A stretch of 64,000 nt of DNA from Paenibacillus terricola (GCF_014779765.1 NZ_JACXZA010000001.1:868001-932000); one strand, 5' to 3'. Shown: positions 42,115-51,543, counted from the stretch's first letter. Numbers and translations are program-made. Notes: generated by a model from the letters alone, not told the origin.

Positions 42115-42873
42115 ATGAAATTCAGACCTTGTATTGATATGCATCAGGGCAAAGTAAAACAAATTGTCGGCGAAACGCTGAACACGGATCAAGGCGCAGT
42201 CGTCGAAAATTTTGTATCCAGCTACGACTCGGTTCACTATGCTGAGCTGTTCCATAAGGACAAGCTGGTCGGCGGCCATGTCATTATGCTCGGCGGCGGT
42301 AATGAAGAAGAAGCGGTTCGCGCGCTTAATGCGTATCCCGGCGGCTTGCAGATCGGCGGAGGAATTAACGCAGGCAATGCGAAGCATTATTTGGAGCAAG
42401 GCGCATCGCATGTGATTGTCACCTCTTACATTTTCCGCGATGGCAAGCTTGATATGGACAATTTGAATGCGATTGTGGCAGAGGTTGGTGTTGACAGGCT
42501 GGTCATTGACCTTAGCTGCAAGGAACGCGATGGCAAATGGTATGTGGTCACGAATCAATGGAAGCAGTTCAGTGATTTTGAGGTTAACGAGGACAATATT
42601 CGTTTTCTTGAACAGTATTGCGATGAGTTCCTCATTCACGCTGTTGACGTTGAAGGCAAGCAAAGCGGCATTCAGCAAAGTCTCGTTTCCTCGCTTGCGC
42701 AGTGGGTAACGATTCCATGCACGTATGCAGGCGGCGCACGTTCGCTCGACGATCTGGCGCTGTTCAAAGAGCTGTCGGGCGGCAAGCTCGATATTACGAT
42801 CGGCAGCGCGCTTGATATCTACGGAGGCAAACTGCCGTACGAGCAGGTTGTTGCATACTGTGACGGAGAATAG
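42115..42873 (+). CDS. hisA: HisA-type isomerase of the eukaryotic (HIS6) subfamily
   Basis: A 252-residue (beta/alpha)8-barrel predicted to isomerise ProFAR to PRFAR in histidine synthesis. The order and wording of its motifs match the eukaryotic HIS6/HISN3 subfamily rather than bacterial HisA: CIDMHQGKVKQIVG (catalytic-type D8), HVIMLGGGN, LQIGGGIN, LVIDLSCKERDGKW (D132), EFLIHAVDVEG (D178), TYAGGARSLDDL and ITIGSALDIYGG. From memory, yeast His6 has CIDLHNGEVKQIVG, FLIHAADVEG and FGSSLDIFGG at the same places. It stands alone, with no other his gene within the window, and has its own terminator. TTCGTGAGGGGAT precedes the ATG. Enzyme class is confident, histidine-pathway use is likely, and the lateral origin is inference. 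Confidence 0.85.
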   Translation: MKFRPCIDMHQGKVKQIVGETLNTDQGAVVENFVSSYDSVHYAELFHKDKLVGGHVIMLGGGNEEEAVRALNAYPGGLQIGGGINAGNAKHYLEQGASHVIVTSYIFRDGKLDMDNLNAIVAEVGVDRLVIDLSCKERDGKWYVVTNQWKQFSDFEVNEDNIRFLEQYCDEFLIHAVDVEGKQSGIQQSLVSSLAQWVTIPCTYAGGARSLDDLALFKELSGGKLDITIGSALDIYGGKLPYEQVVAYCDGE

Positions 42874-42896
42874 GAATAGTAAGGCGGATTCAGAAG

Positions 42897-42931
42897 GCGG
42901 CATAGGGCGTTAACCCCTGTGCTGCTTTTTT
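42897..42931 (+). terminator. terminator after the HisA-type gene
   Basis: GCGGCATAGGG (42897-42907) pairs with CCCTGTGCTGC (42915-42925) using two G-U pairs, followed by six T. Confidence 0.75.
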
Positions 42932-43160
42932 ATAGGTAAGTGTATGTAAGTTGGCTTCATTGGATATTTCGATGAGGGTTGTTCTTTAGCCTCTGTACTT
43001 GAATCCCCCGAGTCACATCAAGTGCGGGTTTTTACCGTTCAAACAAAGTCCTCCCTCATCATCCGCCACCACTCAAGATGAAAACCATGGCGTGCGCTTC
43101 ACTCGCTACTCATGGCAATGTCGTATTTATAACCCCGTAACGGACTATTTCTTGCTTTTC
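42932..43160. other. non-coding stretch with a weak second terminator-like hairpin
   Basis: No convincing gene is seen here. A weak hairpin around 43005-43036 (CCC..CAC ATCAA GTG..GGG, then TTTTT) could be a back-up terminator for the HisA-type gene. A 68-codon open frame overlaps it but has no ribosome site and an unlikely composition. Confidence 0.3.
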
Positions 43161-43189
43161 TTGCGCAAACATTACTTGGTTCGTAAAAT
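43161..43189 (+). promoter_or_regulatory. sigma-A promoter for a GNAT gene
   Basis: TTGCGC at 43161-43166 and TAAAAT at 43184-43189 with a 17-base spacer, 80 bases before the gene start. Confidence 0.5.
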
Positions 43190-43270
43190 TAAACTATTGC
43201 ATTAAAGCTTATTTCGTTAGGCATTGAGCAGGTCATAAAAGAGCAGGAGTCGAACAGGGGGGAATAAGCC

Positions 43271-43753
43271 ATGGCCAGTGAAACCGTATCGATTGAAATT
43301 CGTGAAGCTGTAATCGATGAATGGCCAATCGTCCATCGTATTATGCGCGAGGCATTCGAGGAATATCGGGGTGTGCTGCACCCGCCATCAGGCGCCCTGC
43401 GCGAGGAGCTTGAGGATACCATTCGCAAGCTTAGTCCACGCGGAGGTGCTGTACTAGCTATAGCCGAAGGTGAAGCTATCGGCTCTGCTCAGTATCGTGT
43501 GGAAGATGATTATGTTTATATCGGACGAATATCAGTCGTTGCAAGCGCACGCGGGCGGGGAATTGGCAAGCAGCTCGTCCGTTTCTTAGAGAAGCTCGCT
43601 GCAGGGCGCGGGTTGTCTGAAGTGCGGCTGGAAGTTCGATTGTCGCTGCCTGCCAACATTCAATTTTATGAGCGATTGGGTTATCGCGTCATTATAGAAT
43701 GTCGATATCCGGACGATTCGGATGGCTGGTACATTATGGCGAAAGCCTGTTAA
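43271..43753 (+). CDS. GNAT family N-acetyltransferase
   Basis: A 160-residue acetyltransferase. The acetyl-CoA loop SVVASARGRGIGKQLVRF and the late ANIQFYERLGYRVI are classic GNAT motifs; the middle GSAQYRVEDDYVYIGR strand is also typical. A GGGGGG ribosome site lies about 8 bases before the ATG. It is the fourth GNAT gene in the window and appears monocistronic. Substrate unknown. Confidence 0.82.
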   Translation: MASETVSIEIREAVIDEWPIVHRIMREAFEEYRGVLHPPSGALREELEDTIRKLSPRGGAVLAIAEGEAIGSAQYRVEDDYVYIGRISVVASARGRGIGKQLVRFLEKLAAGRGLSEVRLEVRLSLPANIQFYERLGYRVIIECRYPDDSDGWYIMAKAC

Positions 43754-43903
43754 CTTTGTACTCAATTAATTCCAATACATACTCAGCAATCGTGTAAGCG
43801 ATCGCACTGCTTAAGCATGTGGACAATTTCCGCATATGCCTCCTCAGCCATACATTAGTGAGTATAGAGGCCCGCCAGAGGCGGCGGAAGGAGAGCATGT
43901 GCC

Positions 43904-43990
43904 ATGAGCAGACGAACGTTAATGATTATATCGATCGCTTTATACGTCCTGTTGGCCTTATTCTTAATTATCGTTTCAATCTTTGATTAA
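43904..43990 (+). CDS. 28-residue hydrophobic small protein
   Basis: ATG 43904 opens a 28-codon frame encoding MSRRTLMIISIALYVLLALF and a few more residues ending VSIFD. It is a basic N-terminus followed by one membrane helix, the usual shape of a small bacterial membrane protein. AAGGAG lies 10 bases upstream. Another frame starting at ATG 43896 is open for 29 codons but is not hydrophobic and is nearer to the ribosome site. Role unknown. Confidence 0.4.
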   Translation: MSRRTLMIISIALYVLLALFLIIVSIFD

Positions 43991-44197
43991 ACTATCCCGA
44001 TAAGAGTCGATCGGCTCAACGTATTCAAGCCTTTTCACATCGAACTTCCTAGGGTTCGGGAGAAAAGGTTTCTTTGTGCTTTCTCGACTCTCCACATGAT
44101 TCTGGAGAAGCGGCAGCCCATGCTTCCGAAGCAGCTTTTCTCCGAAAAGCTTTAAGCGTTCGCCTTTGTGCCGGATGAAATCTTTCCTGCGAAGCAA
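43976..44197 (-). CDS. small basic protein of unknown function
   Basis: A 73-codon minus-strand frame in an otherwise empty region. It is very basic at the N-terminus (MLRRKDFIRHKGERLKLFGE) and contains KKPFLPNPRKFDVKRLEYVE. Its composition looks like a real cytoplasmic protein rather than an antisense shadow, because no plus-strand gene covers most of it. The start would be TTG 44197 without a clear ribosome site, and its end overlaps the small membrane frame by 15 bases. A real gene is possible. Confidence 0.4.
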   Translation of the reverse strand: MLRRKDFIRHKGERLKLFGEKLLRKHGLPLLQNHVESRESTKKPFLPNPRKFDVKRLEYVEPIDSYRDSLIKD

Positions 44198-44320
44198 TGT
44201 TTAAGTTACAAAACACCCCTTATGTTCGCCCCTCTCGTAATATTCACTCGCGGAGCTCACATAAGTGCGCCAACTTTAACAAATAATGAAGCCAACTATG
44301 GCGCAAGGGAGATGACCACG

Positions 44321-44815
44321 TTGTCCACGAGTAGCGCGGGCGGAGGCCCTTATCAGAAAATGAACATGTCACCAAAGGAATACCAGGATTTCGCCAAGCA
44401 GCGGGAGCCTTCGCGTTCCATCCTGACTAACTGTGTTAAAGCATTTGTTATTGGCGGACTGATTTGTGTGCTTGGCGAATTCATCCAACAGCTGTACGTT
44501 CATTTGGCGGGGATGGATAAGAAAGCAGCAAGCAATCCGACTGTCGCTACCTTGATCTTTATCTCTGTCGTCCTTACTTCGCTTGGCGTCTATGACAAAA
44601 TCGCGCAATGGGCAGGCGCCGGTACGGCAGTGCCCGTTACCGGCTTTGCCAACTCGATGTGCTCGGCTGCGCTTGAGCATCGCACGGAAGGGCTTGTGCT
44701 TGGCGTTGGCGCTAACATGTTCAAGTTGGCTGGCTCCGTTATTGTGTATGGAACGGTAGCTGCCTTTTTCGTCGGGATCGGGCACTTGATATTCGGGACG
44801 GGAGGGAATCACTAA
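44321..44815 (+). CDS. spoVAC: stage V sporulation protein AC
   Basis: A 164-residue membrane protein of the SpoVA channel that moves dipicolinate into the forespore and out at germination. Motifs: MSPKEYQDFAKQREPSR, FVIGGLICVLGEFIQQLY, and AGAGTAVPVTGFANSM, shared by SpoVAC and SpoVAE. TTG 44321 is chosen because AAGGGAG lies 9 bases upstream; ATG 44312 sits directly against that site. spoVAD starts one base after its stop codon. Confidence 0.92.
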   Translation: MSTSSAGGGPYQKMNMSPKEYQDFAKQREPSRSILTNCVKAFVIGGLICVLGEFIQQLYVHLAGMDKKAASNPTVATLIFISVVLTSLGVYDKIAQWAGAGTAVPVTGFANSMCSAALEHRTEGLVLGVGANMFKLAGSVIVYGTVAAFFVGIGHLIFGTGGNH

Positions 44816-44816
44816 T

Positions 44817-45830
44817 ATGCTGAAGGGTAAGCAGACCTGGTGGTTCGAGAACAAGCCTGTCATTATCGGGGCTGCGACCGTTGTTGGGCCGGATGAAGGC
44901 GAAGGCCCGCTTGCATCCGATTTCGATCTCGTACATCCTGAGCTCGACATGCAGCAGAAAAGCTGGGAGAAAGCCGAGCGGCTGCTGCTGGAACAGGCAA
45001 CCGATTTCGCAGTCCTTCATGCGGGCCTGAAGAAGGACGATATTCAGTTCTACATTGGCGGTGACCTGCTTAACCAAATCATCAGCAACAGCTTCGCTGC
45101 CCGTTCGCTTGGCGCTCCTTACATCGGCATGTTCGGGGCATGCTCCACTTCGATGGAGACGCTTGCCCTTGCTGCGCAACTGATTGATTCGGGTAACGCC
45201 CAGCATGCAATGGCTGGTACGGTCAGCCATAACTGTACGGCGGAGAAACAGTTCCGCTATCCGACTGAATACGGATCGCAGAAGCCTCCGACTGCACAGT
45301 ATACGGTTACTGGCGCGGGAGCTGCCGTTGTGGCTGCAACGGGCAATGGACCTATTATTGAATGTGCCACTATTGGCAAAGTAATGGATCTTGGCATCAC
45401 CGACCCGTTCAACATGGGTGCAGCGATGGCGCCAGCAGCGGTCGATACGATAACGGCACATTTTAACGATACAGGCCGTTCGCCTTCCGATTACGATCTT
45501 ATCGTGACCGGTGACCTCGCTTCGGTTGGGCATCCTATTGCCAAAGAGCTGCTGATCCGTGATGGTGTGCCGATGAACGATACCATTTTTAACGATTGTG
45601 GATTGATGGTGTACGACATTAGCAAGCAGAAGGTTCAGGCTGGGGGGAGCGGCTGCGGCTGCTCGGCTGTCGTCACTTACGGGCATCTGCTCAAAAAGGT
45701 ACAAAACGGCGATCTGAAACGTATTCTCGTCGCTGCAACAGGCGCACTGCTGTCACCGCTGTCTTTCCAGCAAGGGGAATCGATCCCCTGCATAGCACAT
45801 GCGGTTGCAATTAGCGCCAAGGGGGTGTGA
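44817..45830 (+). CDS. spoVAD: stage V sporulation protein AD
   Basis: A 337-residue thiolase-fold protein that binds dipicolinic acid in the SpoVA complex. It has FENKPVIIGAATVVGPDEGE near the N-terminus, a long central region with MFGACSTSMETLALAAQLI, and a GGSGCGCSAVVTYGHLL ending. TAA and ATG of neighbours are adjacent, so translation is coupled with spoVAC and spoVAE. It lacks transmembrane segments and acts at the inner-membrane outer face in known systems. Confidence 0.93.
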   Translation: MLKGKQTWWFENKPVIIGAATVVGPDEGEGPLASDFDLVHPELDMQQKSWEKAERLLLEQATDFAVLHAGLKKDDIQFYIGGDLLNQIISNSFAARSLGAPYIGMFGACSTSMETLALAAQLIDSGNAQHAMAGTVSHNCTAEKQFRYPTEYGSQKPPTAQYTVTGAGAAVVAATGNGPIIECATIGKVMDLGITDPFNMGAAMAPAAVDTITAHFNDTGRSPSDYDLIVTGDLASVGHPIAKELLIRDGVPMNDTIFNDCGLMVYDISKQKVQAGGSGCGCSAVVTYGHLLKKVQNGDLKRILVAATGALLSPLSFQQGESIPCIAHAVAISAKGV

Positions 45831-45834
45831 GGGC

Positions 45835-46185
45835 ATGCAGTTTCTATGGGCGTTTCTTGTTGGCGGCGCGATCTGCGTGATCGGCCAACTTATGTTTGAT
45901 GTGTTCAAGCTGACGCCAGCGCATACGATGGCCACATTAGTTGTCGCAGGAGCCTTGCTGGATGGCATTGGCTTGTATGACCCGCTGGTCGATTTCGCCG
46001 GAGCGGGCGCAACGGTACCGATTACAAGCTTCGGCAATGCACTCGTGCATGGCGCATTAACTTCGCTGCGAGAAGATGGATGGGTTGGTGTCATTACCGG
46101 TATCTTCAAGCTGACGAGCGCCGGCATATCCGCTGCCATCATTTTCTCCTTCCTTGCGTCAGTTGTCATTAGGCCGAAAGGCTGA
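45835..46185 (+). CDS. spoVAE: stage V sporulation protein AE (SpoVAEb)
   Basis: A 116-residue membrane protein related to SpoVAC: FLVGGAICVIGQLMFDVF and GAGATVPITSFGNALVHG match the family. ATG 45835 follows AAGGGGGTG; the frame stays open upstream into spoVAD. It completes a minimal C-D-E set. The spoVAA, AB, AEa and AF genes are not found here. Confidence 0.92.
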   Translation: MQFLWAFLVGGAICVIGQLMFDVFKLTPAHTMATLVVAGALLDGIGLYDPLVDFAGAGATVPITSFGNALVHGALTSLREDGWVGVITGIFKLTSAGISAAIIFSFLASVVIRPKG

Positions 46186-46223
46186 ACACAACAAAGCGTT
46201 AGAATGGATGTCTTATACGAAAC

Positions 46224-46263
46224 AATTGGAGGGTTCCGCTGTGGAATCCTCCAATTTTTTTTG
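46224..46263 (+). terminator. terminator of the spoVA operon
   Basis: AATTGGAGG..TTCC pairs with GGAA.CCTCCAATT (with one unpaired base on each arm) around a GCTGT loop, followed by eight T. Confidence 0.85.
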
Positions 46264-46374
46264 GCGTGTGCGCAGATGTACGGCTCTCGATATTTCTAGT
46301 AAAATAGGATAAGATTGTATCTTCTTTACATAGATCTTACAACCTAATAACTTGTAACCGGGAGGAACGTAACG

Positions 46375-47331
46375 ATGGAACTGCGCCAGTCAGATATGCA
46401 ATTATGCTCTGCAATTCGTGCTAATTTAGAGAACTGTATCCTGGGAAAGCAAGATGAAATTGATCGGATGCTTACAGCTGTGCTTTCGGGCGGACATATT
46501 CTGTTAGAGGACGTACCGGGAACTGGAAAGACGCAGCTTGTGAAAGCGCTTGCTAAATCAATCGGCGGTCAATTCCGTCGTATTCAATGTAACCCTGACT
46601 TGCTTCCGACAGATATTACAGGCGTATCGATTTATCATCCCAAACAAGAGACGTTTCTGTTCCGGGCAGGCCCGATCATGTGCCACCTGCTGTTAGCGGA
46701 CGAGATAAACCGGGCAACAACCAAGACCCAATCGGCGCTGCTTGAGGCGATGGAAGAAGGTCATGTAACCGTAGATGGCGAGACCTATGAGCTTCCGCGT
46801 CCATTCCTTCTTATTGCAACGCAGAATCCGATTGAGTTCGAAGGGACGTATGTGCTGCCAGAGGCGCAGCTCGACCGTTTCATGATGAAGCTGTCACTCG
46901 GTTATCCATCCGCTGCAGATGAGCATCGGATGATTATGGCGAGCGATAGCAGCCATCCTTCGGATCGGATTGAACAGGTAGCCGAAATTGAAGATTTGGT
47001 TCGCCTGCAGCAGCTTGTGTCAGAAGTGCATGTGGACAGCGCGGTTGCCGAATATGCAGTATCGATTGTACGGGCTACCCGCAGCCATCGTGCAACACTT
47101 ATCGGAGCGAGCCCGCGTGCTGCTGTATCCCTTACGCGTGCCGCACGCGCTTCAGCCTTCCTGCGTGAGCGTGCCTTCGTTACGCCGGATGATGTGAAAC
47201 GAATGGCGGAAGCGGTGCTTCCACACCGGATCATCCTGCACGCTGAAGCGAGGATGAACGGCCTGAAACCCGAAGATATTGTGCAGGACGCCCTCCAACA
47301 GACGAAGGTGCCGGTCCGTCTGGAGCGATGA
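46375..47331 (+). CDS. MoxR-family AAA ATPase
   Basis: A 318-residue AAA+ ATPase of the MoxR group. Walker A EDVPGTGKTQL (GTGKT at 49-53) and Walker B LLLADEINRA (D109-E110) are intact; sensor 1 ATQNPIEFEGTY and the C-terminal lid (ASPRAAVSLTRAARA) follow. MoxR proteins chaperone assembly of partner proteins. ATGA overlap with the DUF58 gene and the transglutaminase gene after it form the common MoxR-DUF58-transglutaminase operon. Confidence 0.92.
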   Translation: MELRQSDMQLCSAIRANLENCILGKQDEIDRMLTAVLSGGHILLEDVPGTGKTQLVKALAKSIGGQFRRIQCNPDLLPTDITGVSIYHPKQETFLFRAGPIMCHLLLADEINRATTKTQSALLEAMEEGHVTVDGETYELPRPFLLIATQNPIEFEGTYVLPEAQLDRFMMKLSLGYPSAADEHRMIMASDSSHPSDRIEQVAEIEDLVRLQQLVSEVHVDSAVAEYAVSIVRATRSHRATLIGASPRAAVSLTRAARASAFLRERAFVTPDDVKRMAEAVLPHRIILHAEARMNGLKPEDIVQDALQQTKVPVRLER

Positions 47332-47333
47332 TT

Positions 47334-48584
47334 ATGCGAGGGAGCAATCGCTCTTCCAACCGCTGGCGCTGGGCTTTTGTCGCGGTCATCTATGTCTGTA
47401 ATATTATGTATTTCATGTTCCAGGGCGGCAAAACGCCGATCATGATGTTCGTCATCCTGAACGTTCTTATTATTTATCTTATCTTGGGTCAATGGTCAGG
47501 CATTCGGCTGGCGCAGGGAACGCGGAGAGTTGCGCAGAATAGCAGCGCCGACGGGACGATGCACAGCGGCATGAGTGTCGAGGTATCGCTTGATATTCGA
47601 GTTCCTGGCTTTTATCCGCTGCCTTATGTTCTCGTGCGGGACAGGCTGCTCCGTCATGACGGTCAATCGATTCCATTCGAAACTTCGTTTGTTCCGAATT
47701 GGAAGCGTTCCGGTGAAGTCATCTATTCGACCCCACCGCTCAAACGGGGCGTCTATCAGTTCGCTCCGACGCAATGTTTGACGCGTGATGTATTCGGCCT
47801 ATTCGAGCACAGTGGTTCATTCGAAGCGAATGCAACGTTCAGCGTTGCGCCGCAAGCGGTGCCGCTGCGTAACTGGTATCGTATCCGCCGCGGCTTACGC
47901 GGACCGCATTCACATGCTTCTGCGCCTCGCGCAGCGAAGGAAACGACGCAAATTAATGGCGTTCGAGAATATTTGTATGGCGATAAGCTGTCGCGTGTGC
48001 ATTGGAATGCAACGGCAAAGACGGGCGAATGGAAATCGAAAGCGTTTGAGCGCGAGTCGCTTCCGCGTACAATCGTCATTCTCGACCGGCATACCGAGGC
48101 TTATGGCATTCGGCAGGAGCGATTCGAGCTTGCCGTCTCCGTTGCTGCTTCCATTATTGATTTGGGCATGCGGCATGAGACTGCGATGGGACTCGTCTCG
48201 CCTGGCGAACGTTCGACGGTTCTCCCGCCGCGAACAGGCATTGAGCAGCGTGAGCAGATGATCCGCCATCTTACGATCGTGGAGCCGGATGCTGTGCATC
48301 CTCTTTATGTCTCCATTCAGCGCCTTGAACCTGTCTGGGAGCCGGGTACGCTTGTCGTCATTGTATCAGGCGCTGCGAATGAGGACATGCTTCGCGCAAT
48401 GAACTGGTTGTCTCGCAAAGGGGTAGCGCTGACGTATATCGGAGTTGATGAACTAGATACGAGATTGGGAAGACAGATCAAGACAGCATGGCTGCAATCG
48501 CTTCGTGCCAAAGGGTGGACGGCACACAGCGTGCGACAGCTGCAAGAGCTTCCGTCTGTGCTGGAAGGGGGCGGCGCTTCATGA
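47334..48584 (+). CDS. DUF58 domain protein
   Basis: A 416-residue protein with one or two N-terminal membrane segments (about 12-50) and a DUF58 domain whose signature [19 protein letters not shown] lies near residue 215. The C-terminal part has a von Willebrand A-like arrangement ([10 protein letters not shown]). ATG 47334 is preferred, 8 bases after GGAG; ATG 47328 overlaps the moxR stop. Partner of the MoxR ATPase; exact role unknown. Confidence 0.85.
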   Translation: MRGSNRSSNRWRWAFVAVIYVCNIMYFMFQGGKTPIMMFVILNVLIIYLILGQWSGIRLAQGTRRVAQNSSADGTMHSGMSVEVSLDIRVPGFYPLPYVLVRDRLLRHDGQSIPFETSFVPNWKRSGEVIYSTPPLKRGVYQFAPTQCLTRDVFGLFEHSGSFEANATFSVAPQAVPLRNWYRIRRGLRGPHSHASAPRAAKETTQINGVREYLYGDKLSRVHWNATAKTGEWKSKAFERESLPRTIVILDRHTEAYGIRQERFELAVSVAASIIDLGMRHETAMGLVSPGERSTVLPPRTGIEQREQMIRHLTIVEPDAVHPLYVSIQRLEPVWEPGTLVVIVSGAANEDMLRAMNWLSRKGVALTYIGVDELDTRLGRQIKTAWLQSLRAKGWTAHSVRQLQELPSVLEGGGAS

Positions 48585-50896
48585 CGATGGCTAGAACCGT
48601 CAATTCAACCAAATCAACGAATCGTCCAAATACATTGATAGCGCGGCTGGGTGCGGGACTTCAGGATAGCTGGTATAGACGAATTGCAACACTTATGACG
48701 GCGATCATCATCTGGCAGTTAACGCATGTGTTCGAAGACTATTGGTGGGAAGAGACATTCAGCTGCGTGCAATTCGCCCTTCTTTCGACCGTTGCGCTGG
48801 AATGGCTGATCCCTTGGCGCCTGCCTTACCGGATGGTGCTGCAAGCGGCAGTATTAGTCATTGTTTCCGGCCATACGGCGGGCTACAAGTACATTGAACC
48901 CGAGAACTGGCGATCGATATCGAATCTATGGTCGTGGGTCGTAGATAATGTATCTCAACTAAGTCCATTCATCCAGCTAGCAGCGTTAGTATGGGGGTTG
49001 ACCTTATTCTTCTCGATGTGGGCAACTAAGCGAAGACGAATCATTATTTTCGCGGCAGCGAGCCTGTTGTCACTTATGATTGCCGATTCCTATACGATCA
49101 TTTATTTGTGGTCTCAGACGGCTTGGGCAATATTCGCATCGCTTGCTTGGCTTGTAGCCGATCATTTCAACCGGTTTCAGCGCGAGCATCCGAACAGCTG
49201 GTCAGAACTGCTGGAATACCCGATTAGCTTCTTCCTTCCGGTTGTGACGATTATTACTGGCATTATGGTGCTCGGAATTCTAACGCCAAGCATTGCGCCG
49301 ATCATGAAGGACCCTTATACGCTGTGGGCGGAATCGCATGGCAAGAAAGTCATCGGCTCGTATACGGATGATCTTCCCGTTATCGGAAGCATAGGAGATT
49401 TCTCGTCTGGGGACACAAGCTCAGGCTATAGCCGGAATGACTCCGAGCTAGGCGGTGGATTTCAATTCGATTACTCTCCTGTGATGTCTGTCAGCACGTC
49501 CCATCGCAGCTACTGGCGTGGCGAGACTCGTTCGATCTATACGGGCAATGGTTGGGAAGAGTCGAAGAAATCAGGGAATGAGATTCGAAATTTGCAGCAG
49601 AATCAGCAGCTGCCGATTGAAGAGGATCGCAGCAAAGCGAAAACGATCGAAATTACGCAGTCGTTCACAATGCTTCGCGAAGAGGACACCTACCCGGTAC
49701 TGTTCGCAGCTGCACCTGCCAAGCAGCTTCGCTGGGTTGGCGATGATAAGACCGGCAAAATCCCACCCGAATTAAGCTGGAATCCGGAAGGCTGGGAGCT
49801 TCGTTGGTTGGGCGCAGGTATGAGCTTAACCAGCAAAACATATCCGAAGACGTATTCGGTTGTATCGGAGCTGCCAGCGCTCAATAACACTGCTTTGAGC
49901 CAGACAACGGCCGGGTGGGGAGCATCGGATCCGGATAAAGCCGATCATCAGCAATACTACAATTTGCCGAAGACGGTCACAAGCCGCGTTGCGAAGCTGG
50001 CTCAGGAGATTACTGCCGGTTCAAAGAATGACTATGAGAAGGCGCTGCGCATCCAGACCTATCTGAAAGATAATTTCGCTTATACGAACGAACCGGATAC
50101 TTCGCTGCGCAATAGCCCGGACTTTGTTGACTCCTTCTTATTCGAAGTGAAGGAAGGGTATTGCGATTACTTCTCGACGGCAATGGCTGTTCTTGGACGT
50201 ACGGCAGGGCTTCCCGTCCGCTGGGTCAAAGGATATGCGCCGGGCGTCCTTCCTTACAATGAAGACGAGATGCGTTATCAAGGCTTTGTGCCGGATGAAG
50301 CGACGCGTAATCCGAATGGTGAAGGCACGTATACGGTTCGTAATGCTGATGCACACTCATGGGTTGAGATTTACTTCAGCGGTTTCGGCTGGATTCCATT
50401 CGAGGCGACACCGGGCTTCGAGTTTCCATATCCGATCGAAGATGAGCAAGAGGTTGTCGTTCCTGACATTGACCTGTCGGATATGACGAATGCGCCTGTC
50501 GTAGAATCCAACAGCTCATTCTTCTCGCCTCGTATGGTCATGTGGTTCTCGATTGCGATTCTGGCCGCGATGCTCGTATACGCTTGGTTCCGTCGGCAGA
50601 AACTGGCCGATTCGTTCGCTCGTATTCGGTATCGAGCAACTAACGCTAACGAGCGGATCGTCGTTGAGACGAATCGGCTAGTACGCTTCGCTAGGCGGAA
50701 GGGGCTTCATCGGGAAGAGTGGGAAACGGTACGAGAAGCTTCGGAACGATGGGCGAAGGAACGAACGTATTTGCGTTCCGACCTGAAGACAGTAGCAGAT
50801 TGCTTCGAACGGGCCAAATACGGAACGACCGTCTACGAACAGGCGGAAGTTGATCGTTTCTTATCAATGGTACGCTCCATAAGGGAAAGGATGTAA
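48581..50896 (+). CDS. transglutaminase-like membrane protein (TgpA/DUF3488 type)
   Basis: A 771-residue protein with about six N-terminal membrane segments, an extracellular transglutaminase-like domain and a C-terminal membrane anchor. The catalytic Cys is about residue 528 ([13 protein letters not shown]) and His about 592 ([12 protein letters not shown]); the third position reads PFEATPG with Glu in place of the usual Asp. DUF4129 may follow near the C-terminus. The start ATG overlaps the DUF58 stop (ATGA); GGAAGGGGG lies upstream. Peptide cross-linking or protease activity at the cell surface is inferred. Confidence 0.85.
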   Translation: MTMARTVNSTKSTNRPNTLIARLGAGLQDSWYRRIATLMTAIIIWQLTHVFEDYWWEETFSCVQFALLSTVALEWLIPWRLPYRMVLQAAVLVIVSGHTAGYKYIEPENWRSISNLWSWVVDNVSQLSPFIQLAALVWGLTLFFSMWATKRRRIIIFAAASLLSLMIADSYTIIYLWSQTAWAIFASLAWLVADHFNRFQREHPNSWSELLEYPISFFLPVVTIITGIMVLGILTPSIAPIMKDPYTLWAESHGKKVIGSYTDDLPVIGSIGDFSSGDTSSGYSRNDSELGGGFQFDYSPVMSVSTSHRSYWRGETRSIYTGNGWEESKKSGNEIRNLQQNQQLPIEEDRSKAKTIEITQSFTMLREEDTYPVLFAAAPAKQLRWVGDDKTGKIPPELSWNPEGWELRWLGAGMSLTSKTYPKTYSVVSELPALNNTALSQTTAGWGASDPDKADHQQYYNLPKTVTSRVAKLAQEITAGSKNDYEKALRIQTYLKDNFAYTNEPDTSLRNSPDFVDSFLFEVKEGYCDYFSTAMAVLGRTAGLPVRWVKGYAPGVLPYNEDEMRYQGFVPDEATRNPNGEGTYTVRNADAHSWVEIYFSGFGWIPFEATPGFEFPYPIEDEQEVVVPDIDLSDMTNAPVVESNSSFFSPRMVMWFSIAILAAMLVYAWFRRQKLADSFARIRYRATNANERIVVETNRLVRFARRKGLHREEWETVREASERWAKERTYLRSDLKTVADCFERAKYGTTVYEQAEVDRFLSMVRSIRERM

Positions 50897-50909
50897 CAGA
50901 AGGAGATCG

Positions 50910-50949
50910 ACCGCATGGCGCCGATTCGGCGCCGTGCGGTATTTTTTTG
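50910..50949 (+). terminator. terminator of the MoxR operon
   Basis: ACCGC..GGCGCCG pairs with CGGCGCC..GCGGT around an ATT loop, followed by seven T at 50942-50948. Confidence 0.8.
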
Positions 50950-50976
50950 CAACATTTTCGGCTATTATGGTATAGT
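50947..50976 (+). promoter_or_regulatory. sigma-A promoter of the yqeG cluster
   Basis: TTGCAA at 50947-50952 and TATAGT at 50971-50976 with an 18-base spacer, 43 bases before yqeG. Confidence 0.6.
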
Positions 50977-51018
50977 TTCGTTGTATAGTAAGCAGGTCAT
51001 TTCAGGGGAGTCGAAACT

Positions 51019-51543
51019 ATGTTTGAACGGCTGTTGCCGAATTTACGCCTTAATTCTGTATACGATCTTGACATCGAAGCGCTTGCAAGCCGCGGAATCA
51101 AAGGCATTATTACCGATCTCGACAATACACTGGTCGGAGCCAAGGAACCGCATGCCACGCCAAGATTGATCGAATGGCTGGACAGGCTGCACAAGCATGG
51201 CTTCAAGATTGTCATCGTTTCCAATAATAATAATGTGCGTGTGTCGCGTTTTGCCGATCCGCTCGGCATTCCATACGTTCCGCTCGCTCGGAAGCCTAGC
51301 AATAAAGCGTTCCGCAAAGCATTCGAAATTCTCGGTTTGCGAGAAGATCAGACTGCTGTAATTGGCGACCAGATGATGACGGACGTACTCGGCGGCAACC
51401 GATTGGGACTGTACACGATTCTCGTTCTGCCGATCGCTCCAAAGGATGAAGGCGTGATGACCCGCGTCAATCGCATGATCGAGCGGATCGCGCTGAGAAG
51501 CCTGCGCAAAAAGGGTCTATGGTATGAGGAGGAAGCGAAGTGA
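51019..51543 (+). CDS. yqeG: YqeG family HAD IIIA-type phosphatase
   Basis: A 174-residue haloacid dehalogenase-like protein. The catalytic GIITDLDNTLVG (D33, D35) and the late VIGDQMMTDVLGGN are present. GGGGAG precedes the ATG. It is the first gene of the conserved yqeG-yqeH-aroE-yhbY-nadD-yqeK-rsfS cluster; the GTG of yqeH overlaps its end by 4 bases. The physiological substrate is not known. Confidence 0.92.
   Translation: MFERLLPNLRLNSVYDLDIEALASRGIKGIITDLDNTLVGAKEPHATPRLIEWLDRLHKHGFKIVIVSNNNNVRVSRFADPLGIPYVPLARKPSNKAFRKAFEILGLREDQTAVIGDQMMTDVLGGNRLGLYTILVLPIAPKDEGVMTRVNRMIERIALRSLRKKGLWYEEEAK

Noticed and set aside
42049-42903. 284-codon open frame antisense to the HisA-type gene
   Set aside because: It covers the HisA-type gene completely and lacks any domain or ribosome site.
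42999-43205. 68-codon plus-strand frame in the gap after the HisA-type gene
   Set aside because: No ribosome site, Pro/Ser/Cys-rich chance-like composition, and a terminator-like hairpin and promoter inside it.
43734-43835. 33-codon minus-strand frame with GAGGAGG just before its ATG
   Set aside because: It overlaps the end of a GNAT gene, the ribosome site is only about 3 bases from the start, and nothing else supports it.
44258-44286. Possible sigma-G promoter before spoVAC
   Set aside because: The -35 and -10 candidates (CACATA and CAAATAA) fit the sigma-G consensus poorly, although sigma-G control is expected.
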